Assembly: GCF_012910715.1 (NCBI RefSeq)
Contig: NZ_JABBHF010000003.1
Span: forward strand, 310,001 to 374,000
Source of the DNA: Flavivirga algicola
GTDB taxonomy: Bacteria > Bacteroidota > Bacteroidia > Flavobacteriales > Flavobacteriaceae
DNA length: 64,000 nt
Reading direction: 5' to 3'
In this document: one piece after another, positions 16,708 through 25,202 of the stretch
Layout: the number at the start of each line of letters is the position of its first letter
Position numbering within the stretch: position 1 is the first letter of the stretch
Made by a program: the position numbers and the translations under genes
Notes under the pieces: model-generated
The model's database searches: none
What the model saw: only the letters and a program-made list of their open reading frames with translations
Told to the model about the DNA's origin: nothing

Positions 16708-18552
16708 TTGTTGAAAACAAACCTAATTTATATCATAGTTTTTTCTATCTGGTGTCATTCTTATGGACAGAATAACATAGACTTGGATAGAATAGATTCT
16801 TTAAAGCAGGCAGTATTAAATTTAAAACCTTCTGACTCATCTTCAATTGCTGATATTAATTATTCTATAGGAGATATATACAGAAAAAACACAAGATTTA
16901 CCGATAGTGCTTTTATTTATTATTACAATGCAGAAAAAATATACAGGAGTATTAATAACAAATTTAAGTTGGCAAAAGCATTGTATGGCATTTCGGTTAT
17001 ATTGAAAAATGAGAAAGAGTTTACGGAAAGTGAAGTTATTTCTGCTCAAATATTGACACTTTTGGAATCAATGGAACAAAATAATTCAGTACTTGAGTTG
17101 AAATCATATGTGTATAATAACCTAGGAATTGTTTTTAAGGAGTTAGATGAATTTGATGAAGCTGTGGTCTATCACAAAAAGTCACTAAAATTAAAAAAGA
17201 AAATTAATATAAAGAATAAAGACTTAATAGTAAATAGCTCTATAGTAAATTTAGCAAATACGTACAAGAAGGCAGGTAAATATAAATTGGCAATAAACTA
17301 TTATGAGCAAATTTTAAAAAATAAAAACTTAATTGATAAATATCCTTATGTATACTCTCTGGTATTGGATAATTATGCGCATACTTTATATTTAGCTAAA
17401 GAAACAGAAAAGCTGCCTAAGTTATATATTAAAGCTTTAAGGGTAAGTGATAGTATTAGTAGTCAAGGATATAATTCAATTATAATAAACCAACATTTGG
17501 CTGAGTATTATCATGATTATGAGAATAAAGACTCTGCTTTATATTATGGTTACAAAGCAAAAGAAATTTCAGAAAAATATCATAATGATGATTTGCTTAA
17601 ATCGTTGATGTTGCTTTCAAGAATAGAAGATGACAGTATGGCTTTAGTTCATTCACATGATTATATTAAACTTAATGATAGTTTGCAAAAAAATGAACGT
17701 GCTGTAAGAAACAAATTCGCCAGAATCCGTTTTGAAACCCAACAAATAGAAAGAGAAAATATTCGAATTACCAAAGAACGTTTATGGCTTTTAATCATTT
17801 CGGTGGTCGTGGTTATTTCTTCTTTACTGCTATATATGGTAATTATGCAACGAAATAAAAATAAGGAACTAAAGTTTATACAAAAGCAGCAAGAAACCAA
17901 TGAAGAGATTTATAACCTGATGCTCTCACAAAACGAAAGTATTGAAGAAGCACGAACGCAGGAGAAAAAACGTATTTCTGAAGAGTTGCACGATGGTGTT
18001 TTAGGCCGCTTATTTGGTACCCGTTTAAGCTTAGATAGCTTAAATATGAGCAACAGTACTGAGGCTATAAAAACCAGAGGGCAGTATATAGACGAACTTA
18101 AGGAGATTGAGCAGGATATAAGGAAGGTGTCACATGAGTTAAATACCGATTTTGTATCTGGTTCTGGATTTATAGACATTATAAAAACATTTTTGGAAAC
18201 CCAAACGGCGGCCTATAATCTTAATTATAAATTGGTGCACGATGATGACATTAATTGGGATGAGGTCTCCAATAAAAATAAGATTCATACCTACAGAATT
18301 ATACAGGAATCCCTCCATAATATACATAAACATGCCCATGCAACGGAGGTAAATATTAGTTTTAAACTAAAAAATAATGTAATTTGCTTAAAAATGAGCG
18401 ATAATGGTTCAGGGTTCGATGTCAATAAAGCAAAGTCAGGTATTGGTTTAAAGAATATGAATTCCAGAATAAACGAAATAAGTGGGAGTTTAAATATAAC
18501 CTCAAAAATAGATGTAGGAACTACTGTCACTATAAAAGTCCCCATTACCTAA
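16708..18552 (+). CDS. TPR-containing sensor histidine kinase (HisKA_3 type)
   Basis: The protein has 614 residues. A signal peptide (ending HSYGQ, about residue 21) leads into a periplasmic array of tetratricopeptide repeats (about 45-330, e.g. YNNLGIVFKELDEFDEAVVYHKKSL). One transmembrane segment lies at about 359-380, then a coiled coil. The HisKA_3 dimerisation helix carries His428 (RISEELHDGVLGRL), and the HATPase domain has the N-box ESLHNIHKHAH, DNGSG (565-569) and GIGLKNM. It autophosphorylates and passes phosphate to the LuxR-type regulator 14 bp downstream. No ATG precedes the signal peptide, so TTG at 16708 (or 16711) is the start. The TPR part probably senses a peptide or partner protein outside the membrane. 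Confidence 0.92.
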   Translation: MLKTNLIYIIVFSIWCHSYGQNNIDLDRIDSLKQAVLNLKPSDSSSIADINYSIGDIYRKNTRFTDSAFIYYYNAEKIYRSINNKFKLAKALYGISVILKNEKEFTESEVISAQILTLLESMEQNNSVLELKSYVYNNLGIVFKELDEFDEAVVYHKKSLKLKKKINIKNKDLIVNSSIVNLANTYKKAGKYKLAINYYEQILKNKNLIDKYPYVYSLVLDNYAHTLYLAKETEKLPKLYIKALRVSDSISSQGYNSIIINQHLAEYYHDYENKDSALYYGYKAKEISEKYHNDDLLKSLMLLSRIEDDSMALVHSHDYIKLNDSLQKNERAVRNKFARIRFETQQIERENIRITKERLWLLIISVVVVISSLLLYMVIMQRNKNKELKFIQKQQETNEEIYNLMLSQNESIEEARTQEKKRISEELHDGVLGRLFGTRLSLDSLNMSNSTEAIKTRGQYIDELKEIEQDIRKVSHELNTDFVSGSGFIDIIKTFLETQTAAYNLNYKLVHDDDINWDEVSNKNKIHTYRIIQESLHNIHKHAHATEVNISFKLKNNVICLKMSDNGSGFDVNKAKSGIGLKNMNSRINEISGSLNITSKIDVGTTVTIKVPIT

Positions 18553-18566
18553 AACGAAATATCATT

Positions 18567-19241
18567 ATGATAGAAAAATTAAAAATATTAATGATTGATG
18601 ATCATCCAATGATTATTGAGGGGTATCAAAACACCTTGCTTTTCACTAAAAAGGAAAGTCAGGAACTCGATATTGATATTGCTAATAATTGTGATGAAGC
18701 CATTGCCTACATGGATAAATCAATTGAAAATGAAACCCCTTACGATGTGTTGTTTGTAGACATAAGCTTACCACCCTCTGCTGATGGGCTCATGAATTCT
18801 GGTGAAGATCTGGCAGAATATGCACGTCGGATTTTACCAAGATCTAAGATTATCATATTAACCATGTTTAATGAATCTTTTAGGATTCATAATATTATTA
18901 AAACGATAGATCCTGAGGGATTTTTAATTAAAAGTGATTTAACGTCCAGTGAACTCGCGAGTGCTTTTCAAGCGGTTCTTAACAATCCACCATTTTATAG
19001 CGGTACCGTAAGCAGCCATATTAGAAAAACCATTACAAGCGATTTGGTTATAGATGATAAAAACAGAAAAATACTTCATTTGCTATCCCAAGGTGTGAAA
19101 ACTAAAAATTTGGCATCCCATCTGGATATCTCCTTAAGTGCTGTAGAGAAAAGGAAAAAACACCTAAGAGAGATCTTTGAAGTTAGTGACGGACAGGATG
19201 AAACTTTATTAAATGAAGCAAGGAAAAAGGGCTTTGTTTAG
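18567..19241 (+). CDS. LuxR-family response regulator
   Basis: This 224-residue partner of the upstream kinase has a receiver domain with the acidic pair D11/D12 (MIDDHPM) and phospho-acceptor D65 (FVDISLPPS). The effector is a C-terminal helix-turn-helix at about 160-210 (LSQGVKTKNLASHLDISLSAVEKRKKHLREIF). The receiver-output linker is short. Compared with NarL-type regulators the DNA-binding end reads NLASHLDISLSAVEKRKKHL, with KRK where many have a HVK-type helix. It is expressed with the kinase. Its targets are unknown; the CCCTC repeats nearby are candidates. Confidence 0.92.
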   Translation: MIEKLKILMIDDHPMIIEGYQNTLLFTKKESQELDIDIANNCDEAIAYMDKSIENETPYDVLFVDISLPPSADGLMNSGEDLAEYARRILPRSKIIILTMFNESFRIHNIIKTIDPEGFLIKSDLTSSELASAFQAVLNNPPFYSGTVSSHIRKTITSDLVIDDKNRKILHLLSQGVKTKNLASHLDISLSAVEKRKKHLREIFEVSDGQDETLLNEARKKGFV

Positions 19242-19747
19242 TTAAAATGTGAGGGTTGGATTACTTTTTTTGAAAAAATACTACTTTTTTACCCTCTGAA
19301 AACCGTTGATATACTTAAAAACTACCATTTACCCGTAATAGTGTTACGGGTTTCCCGCAGTTGAAAGACAATACTTATGGCTATATTTACAATATCAACA
19401 CTTCTAAAAATTAATTAATCCCTCAATTTTTTTTGTTGATAATAGCAATTTACAAGCCCTATGGAGGTGAGAGACCCATAGGGTTTCTTCTTTTTATATG
19501 GTTGAATCATTATATATTAGATGCTAGACTTTGAGGATCAAGATAAAGACTTGTGCACTAAAAATATCCTTTCTTTCAATGTTACATTAAAACAGTGACA
19601 AAAACTTAAGGCAAAACTCGAAAATATGAATCGGGCTTTGGGAGGATTACATCAAAATAGAGTCTCAGTTTGATCAGTCCATTAAATGAATCAACGATTT
19701 GACATTTAATATGGGTTCTAATGGGTACAAGCTCATTCGAGTACTAA
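19242..19747. other. 506-bp intergenic region with two hairpins
   Basis: No convincing gene is present. It holds a CCCTC motif near 19292, an 8-bp inverted repeat at 19331-19351 (ACCCGTAA/TTACGGGT) and another CCCTC motif near 19420. A terminator-like hairpin lies at 19456-19490. The right half (about 19553-19740) is open only in short pieces (e.g. QKLKAKLENMNRALGGLH) and may be decayed coding sequence; I could not identify it. Confidence 0.5.
19456..19490 (+). terminator. Probable terminator downstream of the two-component operon
   Basis: An 8-bp GC-containing stem (CCCTATGG paired with CCATAGGG, plus a G-T pair) with an 11-nt loop is followed by TTTCTTCTTTTT. It lies 214 bp after the response-regulator stop. 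Confidence 0.6.
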
Positions 19748-20227
19748 TTAACCTAAAAGGAATCCTATGTAAAAGCCCAGATAAATAATAGCCGTAATAA
19801 ACTTTATAAATGTAGAGGTTATAAAGCCAATAAAAGATCCAAAAGCAGCTTTTGTAGCGGTTTTGGTATCATTTTTATTTAAAAGCTCTCCAATTAATGC
19901 CCCCAAAAAAGGACCAAAAATAATACCACCAGGAAAGGGAATTAAGAGCCCTACTATAAGCCCAATGGTGGTCCCCACCATACCATATTTGGTACCGCCA
20001 AATCGTTTCGTACCAATAGCAGGGATAATATAATCTAACACCCAAATAAGTACGGCAACAATTAATGTGATAATTAAAAATGATTTACTCATTGTTATAG
20101 AATCGGCGAAGTAAAGTATTAAGAGTCCAACCCAACTTGTTAAAGGCCCAGGCAATACAGGTAAAAAACTGCCTATAATGCCCAGAGCCATAAATAAAGC
20201 AGCAATGATAATTAAAATAATATCCAT
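19748..20227 (-). CDS. DUF456 integral membrane protein
   Basis: This 159-residue protein has about five hydrophobic segments: an N-terminal hairpin with GIIGSFLPVLPGPLTSWVG, a central PAIGTKRFGGTKYG block, then a glycine-rich helix pair (PFPGGIIFGPFLGALIGEL). These blocks match DUF456 membrane proteins, whose function is unknown. The start ATG at 20227 leaves 57 bp to the operator cluster of the divergent blaI-like gene, so BlaI could affect both genes. Confidence 0.9.
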   Translation of the reverse strand: MDIILIIIAALFMALGIIGSFLPVLPGPLTSWVGLLILYFADSITMSKSFLIITLIVAVLIWVLDYIIPAIGTKRFGGTKYGMVGTTIGLIVGLLIPFPGGIIFGPFLGALIGELLNKNDTKTATKAAFGSFIGFITSTFIKFITAIIYLGFYIGFLLG

Positions 20228-20283
20228 ATAAGTATTTGTATTCTAACTATTAGACGTGACAAGTGGGCAAATGTTACATTTTA

Positions 20284-20343
20284 AACTAAAAAATTAGTTT
20301 AAACTAATTTTTTAGTTATATTTGTTGAACTAAAAAGTTAGTT
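20284..20343. promoter_or_regulatory. Triple palindromic operator and promoter of the BlaI/BlaR1-TonB operon
   Basis: A perfect 34-bp palindrome spans 20284-20317 and contains two overlapping copies of AACTA-N6-TAGTT (20284-20299 and 20302-20317). A third copy lies at 20328-20343. The -7 element TATATTTG (20317-20324) sits between them, so a bound repressor would block transcription. Dyad operators over the promoter are typical of BlaI/MecI-type repressors. Assignment to the adjacent blaI-like gene is inferred from position. Confidence 0.8.
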
Positions 20344-20385
20344 GAAAAAAGATTTGAGTTTTAGTGACTATTAAAAAATGTTAAA

Positions 20386-20748
20386 ATGAAACAACTTACT
20401 AAGGCAGAAGAAGATATCATGCAGATACTTTGGGAATTGAAAAGAGCCAATGTTAAAGCTATAATAGAGCAATTCCCCGAACCTAAGCCAGCTTATAATA
20501 CAGTGTCTACCATAGTTAGAATTTTAGAGAGTAAAGGGGTTGTAGATTATGAAAAAGAAGGGAAAGGGCATGTTTATTTCCCGTTGATGGCTAAACAAGA
20601 TTATAGCAATCAGTCGATTAATAAATTAGTTGACAACTATTTTCAAGGGTCTTTTAAGAGTATGGTATCCTTTTTTGTAAAGAAAAATGACATGAATATT
20701 AAAGATTTGGAATCTATTTTGAAAGACATTAATAGGAAAGATACATAA
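20386..20748 (+). CDS. BlaI/MecI/CopY-family transcriptional repressor
   Basis: This 120-residue winged-helix repressor has the N-terminal DNA-binding domain MKQLTKAEEDIMQILWELKR...AYNTVSTIVRILESKG, with the beta-wing GKGHVYFPL. The C-terminal helices form the dimer. In Staphylococcus such repressors are cleaved after the BlaR1/MecR1 sensor is activated. The gene is followed after 1 bp by a BlaR1-TonB gene and is probably autoregulated through the palindromes upstream. No beta-lactamase gene is nearby, so the inducing signal may differ from beta-lactams. Confidence 0.93.
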   Translation: MKQLTKAEEDIMQILWELKRANVKAIIEQFPEPKPAYNTVSTIVRILESKGVVDYEKEGKGHVYFPLMAKQDYSNQSINKLVDNYFQGSFKSMVSFFVKKNDMNIKDLESILKDINRKDT

Positions 20749-20749
20749 C

Positions 20750-22153
20750 ATGGTACAGTATATAATCAATACAATAGCGTTTCAGTTATTCTTTCTAATT
20801 ATTTATGACTTGTTTTTAAAGAAAGAAACATTTTTTAATTGGAATCGGTTTTATCTCATTGGAACCTCGCTTTTAGCATTAGTAATTCCTTTCATTAAAA
20901 TAAACCGTCTTAAGGAAGTACTCCCTCAAGAATTTATGTTTAGCTTACCAGAGATTATTGTTGGGAATACATCCTCAACGAATACCAATGCTTTACCTTC
21001 AGGTTCTGTTTTAATGACTTCAAAATCTTTATGGTCTTGGGAAACAGTTTTATATATAGGCATGTTATTGGCGACATTTTTATTACTGTTTAAAGTAGCC
21101 AAATTGGTTCTAATAATTTCCAAAAATCCTAAAAGTAAAATCGGTAATTTGTTTGTTGTTAGCTTGCTAAATAGCCATGCCGCTTTTTCGTGTTTCCACT
21201 ATATCTTTTTAGGAGAACAAATAAATGAAAAAGATAAGGCTGCCATTTTGAAGCATGAAATGGTACATGTTAAACAAAGACATACACTAGATCTATTATT
21301 TTTTGAAGCACTACGTATTCTATTTTGGTTTAACCCTTTGGTGTATATGTACCAAAGCAGAATGATGCAACTTCATGAGTTTATAGCAGACAAACAGGCT
21401 ATAGAAAATCAAAATAAAAAAGACTACTACGAAAATTTGTTGTCTCAGTTTTTTCAAACTAAAAATATATCATTCATCAATCCATTTTTTAAACAATCAT
21501 TAATCAAAAAACGAATCGTTATGTTACAAAAATCGAAGTCAAAAAAAATTAATCTATTGAAGTATGCTCTTTTAGTTCCTATGATTATGGGGATGTTAAT
21601 TTATACTTCTTGCGGCACCCAAAAAAGTGTAAAGAGGGAAGAAGTACCATTAACAGATCAAATTAATCAATTAAAATCTGCCATCGAACATAAAGGAGAA
21701 ATTACATCAGAAGAGGAAAAACAAGCTATGAAAAACTTGTCGGTAGTATTAAATAAAACAAAATATGCCAATCGAGGCGTTGTTCCTTTTTCAGTTTTAG
21801 ATCGCGCACCAATATTCCCCGAGTGTAAGGATGTGGATATAGCTAAACAAAAAGCTTGCTTTTCTAGAATGGTGTCAGAGCATGTAAACAGGAACTTTAA
21901 TACTAAGAAAGCAGACAGTTTAAATTTAAAAGGTAGGCAGCGTATCAATGTCATTTTTAAAATTAATAAAGAAGGCGGTATCGTTGATGTTCGCTCCAGA
22001 GCACCGCATAAAGCATTGGAAGCTGAAGCTGTTCGCGTTATAAAAACACTTCCTAAAATGGTGCCAGGAGAGTATGAGGGAAAGAAAGTTAATACATTTT
22101 ATTCGTTACCAATAATTTTTGAAGTTAAATCCTTAGATAAAGAAAACGGATGA
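20750..22153 (+). CDS. M56 (BlaR1-like) membrane metallopeptidase fused to a TonB C-terminal domain
   Basis: The protein has 467 residues. Transmembrane segments lie at about 3-22, 35-50, 98-123 and 268-285. The cytoplasmic M56 zinc site is HEMVH (169-173) with a downstream HEF (209-211). After TM4 and a lipobox-like TSCG, the periplasmic part ends in a TonB C-terminal-like domain (about 345-463), with INVIFKINKEGGIVDVR and SLPIIFEV strands and a Cys pair in FPECKDVDIAKQKACF. The predicted role is to sense a periplasmic signal and relieve BlaI repression. The TonB-like end may contact outer-membrane proteins. It starts 1 bp after blaI and overlaps the TPR gene by 4 bp. Confidence 0.9.
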   Translation: MVQYIINTIAFQLFFLIIYDLFLKKETFFNWNRFYLIGTSLLALVIPFIKINRLKEVLPQEFMFSLPEIIVGNTSSTNTNALPSGSVLMTSKSLWSWETVLYIGMLLATFLLLFKVAKLVLIISKNPKSKIGNLFVVSLLNSHAAFSCFHYIFLGEQINEKDKAAILKHEMVHVKQRHTLDLLFFEALRILFWFNPLVYMYQSRMMQLHEFIADKQAIENQNKKDYYENLLSQFFQTKNISFINPFFKQSLIKKRIVMLQKSKSKKINLLKYALLVPMIMGMLIYTSCGTQKSVKREEVPLTDQINQLKSAIEHKGEITSEEEKQAMKNLSVVLNKTKYANRGVVPFSVLDRAPIFPECKDVDIAKQKACFSRMVSEHVNRNFNTKKADSLNLKGRQRINVIFKINKEGGIVDVRSRAPHKALEAEAVRVIKTLPKMVPGEYEGKKVNTFYSLPIIFEVKSLDKENG

Positions 22154-23295
22154 TTAGAACGTCCTTATTGCTGCTGTTAATATTATCATTTAAAACCGAA
22201 GCACAAACTTCGGTTTTAAATATAGCAGATAGTTTATATGCATATGGTAATTACTCTAAAGCCATAGAGCAATATAAAACCTTGGAAAACCAATCTGAAG
22301 TTTTTGATAAAATAGCGAGAGCTTACACAGCTATTGGTAATTATGATGAAGCATTAAAATATTACAAAATAAAAGTAGAGGCGACGCCTAAAAATATGCT
22401 TTTAAAATACGAATATGCTAAATTGCTTTCTAAAACTAAAAAGTACGAAACAGCTGCACATGTGTTTAATAATTTGGTTTCTATGGATAATAAAAATCCC
22501 AATTACCATTATGAGCTCGGTTTGGTGTTAGAACAGCTTAAAGACTCTACAGCAATTCATAGTTTTCTTTCCGCTTATGATTTAGACCAAACATACCAAA
22601 AAGCTATTTATAAAGTGGCTAAGTATTACCTTAAAAAGAGGAAGCATCAGTTCGTAAATAAATATATTGATAAGGGACTCGAAACCTATGCAAACAATGT
22701 GAAATTAATAGGTCTTAAAGCCCAAAATTATTATTGGCAACAGTATTATAGAAAGGCTGTTATTTGGTTTGAAAAGCTCATTGAACTTGGTGAGTCTTCA
22801 GAGTTTATTCATGAAAAACTTAGTGTATGTTACTATAAAATCTATGAATTTGAGAAGGCTATTGAGCAGCGAAAACTGGTATTAAAATATAATAAGAATG
22901 ATGTAGCATCTCTATATGTCATAGGAACATATTATTATGAACTTAACGATTTTATTAATGCGGAAAAATATATAAAACAATTCCTGGCGTCGAAAGATTT
23001 GCCCTTGGATGCTGAGTATTCAAAATTGGCTAATATATTAAATAGGCAAAAAAAGTATAGTGAATCTATCGAAATACTAAAAAAGGCAATAAAAGAAAAC
23101 CCCGACAATAAAGGAACACACTTTTTTTTATTAGTAACAAAGGATGCCTATTATGCAGATTTAGATACAAAACTTGAAATGTATAATAAGTTCAAAAAGA
23201 AATACCCATCTGGGTTCCATACTGAATATATTGATAGACGCATCAGTGAGTTAAGGGAAGAAAAGTTTATGAAGGATGGGGTAAAAAGCAATTAA
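22150..23295 (+). CDS. Secreted TPR-repeat protein of the BlaR1-TonB operon
   Basis: This 381-residue protein starts with a signal peptide (about 1-18, ending TEAQ), followed by roughly eight to nine tetratricopeptide repeats covering almost the whole chain (ADSLYAYGNYSKAIEQYK, IARAYTAIGNYDEALKYY, and so on). No enzymatic domain is present. The ATG overlaps the stop of the BlaR1-TonB gene (ATGA), indicating translational coupling. TPR arrays bind proteins or peptides, so it is likely a periplasmic adaptor that works with the TonB-like domain. The partner is unknown. Confidence 0.85.
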   Translation: MIRTSLLLLLILSFKTEAQTSVLNIADSLYAYGNYSKAIEQYKTLENQSEVFDKIARAYTAIGNYDEALKYYKIKVEATPKNMLLKYEYAKLLSKTKKYETAAHVFNNLVSMDNKNPNYHYELGLVLEQLKDSTAIHSFLSAYDLDQTYQKAIYKVAKYYLKKRKHQFVNKYIDKGLETYANNVKLIGLKAQNYYWQQYYRKAVIWFEKLIELGESSEFIHEKLSVCYYKIYEFEKAIEQRKLVLKYNKNDVASLYVIGTYYYELNDFINAEKYIKQFLASKDLPLDAEYSKLANILNRQKKYSESIEILKKAIKENPDNKGTHFFLLVTKDAYYADLDTKLEMYNKFKKKYPSGFHTEYIDRRISELREEKFMKDGVKSN

Positions 23296-23336
23296 AATGT
23301 AAAAAAATTGTACATTTCGGTTTTCAGATGTAATCC

Positions 23337-23813
23337 ATGAAACAGATTTGTGCTTTTTTAGTAATCATATTGCTTACTTCTTGTGAGTATTTCAATGTGA
23401 AAAAAACATCTTCTGAAGCCATATTGAATGAAGAATTAGAAACTTTTAACTGGAATGATGTTGATGAATACCCGTCCTTTTCTTCGTGTGACTCTGTATC
23501 TTCCAAACAAGAAAAAAAACAGTGCTTTACAGATATTTTAACAGGCCATATATTTGAATACCTACAGGACGAAATCATTATTGTAACCCAGGATATTAAT
23601 GATACGATAGACTTAAAACTTCAAATATCCAACACAGGAGAGATCACTTTATTAGAGTCTGATGTAGACAGCCTAACTGTAAAGGAAATACCAAATATTA
23701 ATGATTTGTTAGTTCGTAGTTTAGATACATTGCCTAAAATATTTCCAGCGATAAAACGCGGGCAACAAGTTACGACAGAATTTAAATTACCAATTATTAT
23801 TGGTGTGGATTGA
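23337..23813 (+). CDS. Lipoprotein with TonB C-terminal-like fold
   Basis: This 158-residue protein starts with a lipobox signal sequence (IILLTSC, lipidated Cys at residue 16). The rest resembles the TonB C-terminal-like end of the BlaR1 protein two genes upstream. Shared features are the aromatic-Pro start YPSFSSC, a second Cys about 12 residues later (KQCF), a LKLQISNTGEI strand, and a closing LDTLPKIFPAIKRGQ...FKLPIII block. It seems to be a free-standing duplicate of that domain, tethered to a membrane by lipid. It lies 41 bp after the TPR gene and is probably the fourth gene of the operon. Confidence 0.7.
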   Translation: MKQICAFLVIILLTSCEYFNVKKTSSEAILNEELETFNWNDVDEYPSFSSCDSVSSKQEKKQCFTDILTGHIFEYLQDEIIIVTQDINDTIDLKLQISNTGEITLLESDVDSLTVKEIPNINDLLVRSLDTLPKIFPAIKRGQQVTTEFKLPIIIGVD

Positions 23814-23954
23814 TACTATTTAATGTGGTTTTTTGTATAATTGAGCATAATCCTCGATAAGCTCGGATCGACATTAGATCATTCAATTGTCAAACTAACT
23901 AAATGAAAAGCATCATTGAATAGAAAGACAAATAAAAATTAGCCTGTCTTGCTA

Positions 23955-23995
23955 AGTACTTCGACTTAGCTCAGCACAAGCTTTGTCGAAGCATA
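23955..23995. repeat. Dispersed intergenic hairpin repeat
   Basis: CTTCGAC (23959-23965) and GTCGAAG (23985-23991) form the ends of an imperfect hairpin that contains GCTCAG and AAGCTT. A related copy lies at 39342-39364 (on the opposite strand sense). Such GTCGAAG/CTGAGC repeats look like the short palindromic repeats common between genes in flavobacterial genomes. It occupies the 262-bp gap between the lipoprotein gene and the convergent GT2 gene, which otherwise shows nothing. Confidence 0.6.
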
Positions 23996-24075
23996 TTTTG
24001 ACGCCTCAGTTTCAAATATATTCACTTTTATATCTTGTGCACTGCCGATGTACGTCAGAAGATATTAAACTCACG

Positions 24076-25200
24076 TTATTTTTTAAACCTCCTACCCTTC
24101 CATTTATAGGTTCTAAAAAGCGATGTAAAAGCGATATAGAAACTAAAAAAGGGGTATAAAATAAACCCTAAGATAAAATTTCTTAAAACTGCTTTCTGAT
24201 TAAAAAAAACGGCCGACTTATAAATTAGAAAGAAATCAATATTGAATTTTATTATTAAAATATAACTCAGGATTTTAAAATTAAAAAGACCTAGGAGCGC
24301 TAATAATAATGTTAAAATAATTAAGCCGTTCATAAGTAAAACAATACCTCCGGTAAATTTTCCAAACCCATTATTATAGGCGCTTGTTTTCGCAGCCCAA
24401 CGAACACGTTGCGATACTAAATCTTTCCACGATGGTTGTGTTCGCGTTTTTACTATAGCATTCTCGCATTTTAAATAATGAAGTTGTTCGGGATATGTTT
24501 TTGCTACTTTTTCAAGTAGAAAAATATCATCGCCACTTGCAATATCTGTATTACCTTCAAAACCGTTTAATTCTTGAAACAGTGCTTTTTCGTATGCGAA
24601 ATTAGCACCATTACACAGAAAGGGCTTATGGATGCCAAAACTTCCTATGGTAGTGCCCTGTAAGCTTAAAACGTCTAGCAATTGAAATTGATCTAGAAAA
24701 TTAGGAGCGTAAGTATAGGTGATTGGAGCAACGATACATTTTGAATTTGTTTTTTGAATCCATTCATCAAAACTATCGAGCCAATATTTTGGTAGTACAC
24801 AATCGGCATCTGTTGTTACAATCCATTTGTTTTTAGCATGATGGATTGCTGTCGTAATGGCATCTTTTTTAGGAGCATTGGAAATTCTTTTGTTCTTAAT
24901 AACCTTTATATCTTTTCGAACATTGGCGAGAAACCCCGTAATCAGGTCAACAGATGCATCATCAGAAGCATCGTCAACAAAAATAACCTCAAATAAATGA
25001 TCTGGATATTCCAATTCATTTATAGATTCCAATAGATGTGGTAAATTTTCAACTTCATTTCTAAAAGGAATGATAACAGAAAATGTTGTTTTAGAAGGCG
25101 CATCCTCTAGTTTGAATGGCTTAACCTTATCAAAACCAAAAACGAAACCCCCAATTAAAAATAAATAGCTTATAGTAATAATAATGCTTGTTAAAACCAT
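24076..25200 (-). CDS. Family 2 glycosyltransferase, membrane-bound
   Basis: The protein has 374 residues. An N-terminal membrane helix (about 3-22) precedes a GT-A catalytic domain. Visible motifs are VDDASDDAS (nucleotide site), the metal-binding DAD at 131-133 (VTTDADCVL), the GDD at 223-225, and QRVRW at 264-268, typical of processive or lipid-linked GT2 enzymes. Three C-terminal hydrophobic helices follow. It would transfer a sugar to a lipid or polysaccharide acceptor at the cytoplasmic face. It is co-directional with the flippase-like gene 2 bp upstream, so both probably serve one envelope glycoconjugate. Confidence 0.92.
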   Translation of the reverse strand: MVLTSIIITISYLFLIGGFVFGFDKVKPFKLEDAPSKTTFSVIIPFRNEVENLPHLLESINELEYPDHLFEVIFVDDASDDASVDLITGFLANVRKDIKVIKNKRISNAPKKDAITTAIHHAKNKWIVTTDADCVLPKYWLDSFDEWIQKTNSKCIVAPITYTYAPNFLDQFQLLDVLSLQGTTIGSFGIHKPFLCNGANFAYEKALFQELNGFEGNTDIASGDDIFLLEKVAKTYPEQLHYLKCENAIVKTRTQPSWKDLVSQRVRWAAKTSAYNNGFGKFTGGIVLLMNGLIILTLLLALLGLFNFKILSYILIIKFNIDFFLIYKSAVFFNQKAVLRNFILGFILYPFFSFYIAFTSLFRTYKWKGRRFKK

Positions 25201-25202
25201 AA

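Noticed and set aside
20386-22153. Beta-lactam resistance regulator (blaI/blaR1 proper)
   Set aside because: No beta-lactamase gene is near and no penicillin-binding sensor domain is visible; only the regulator family is claimed.
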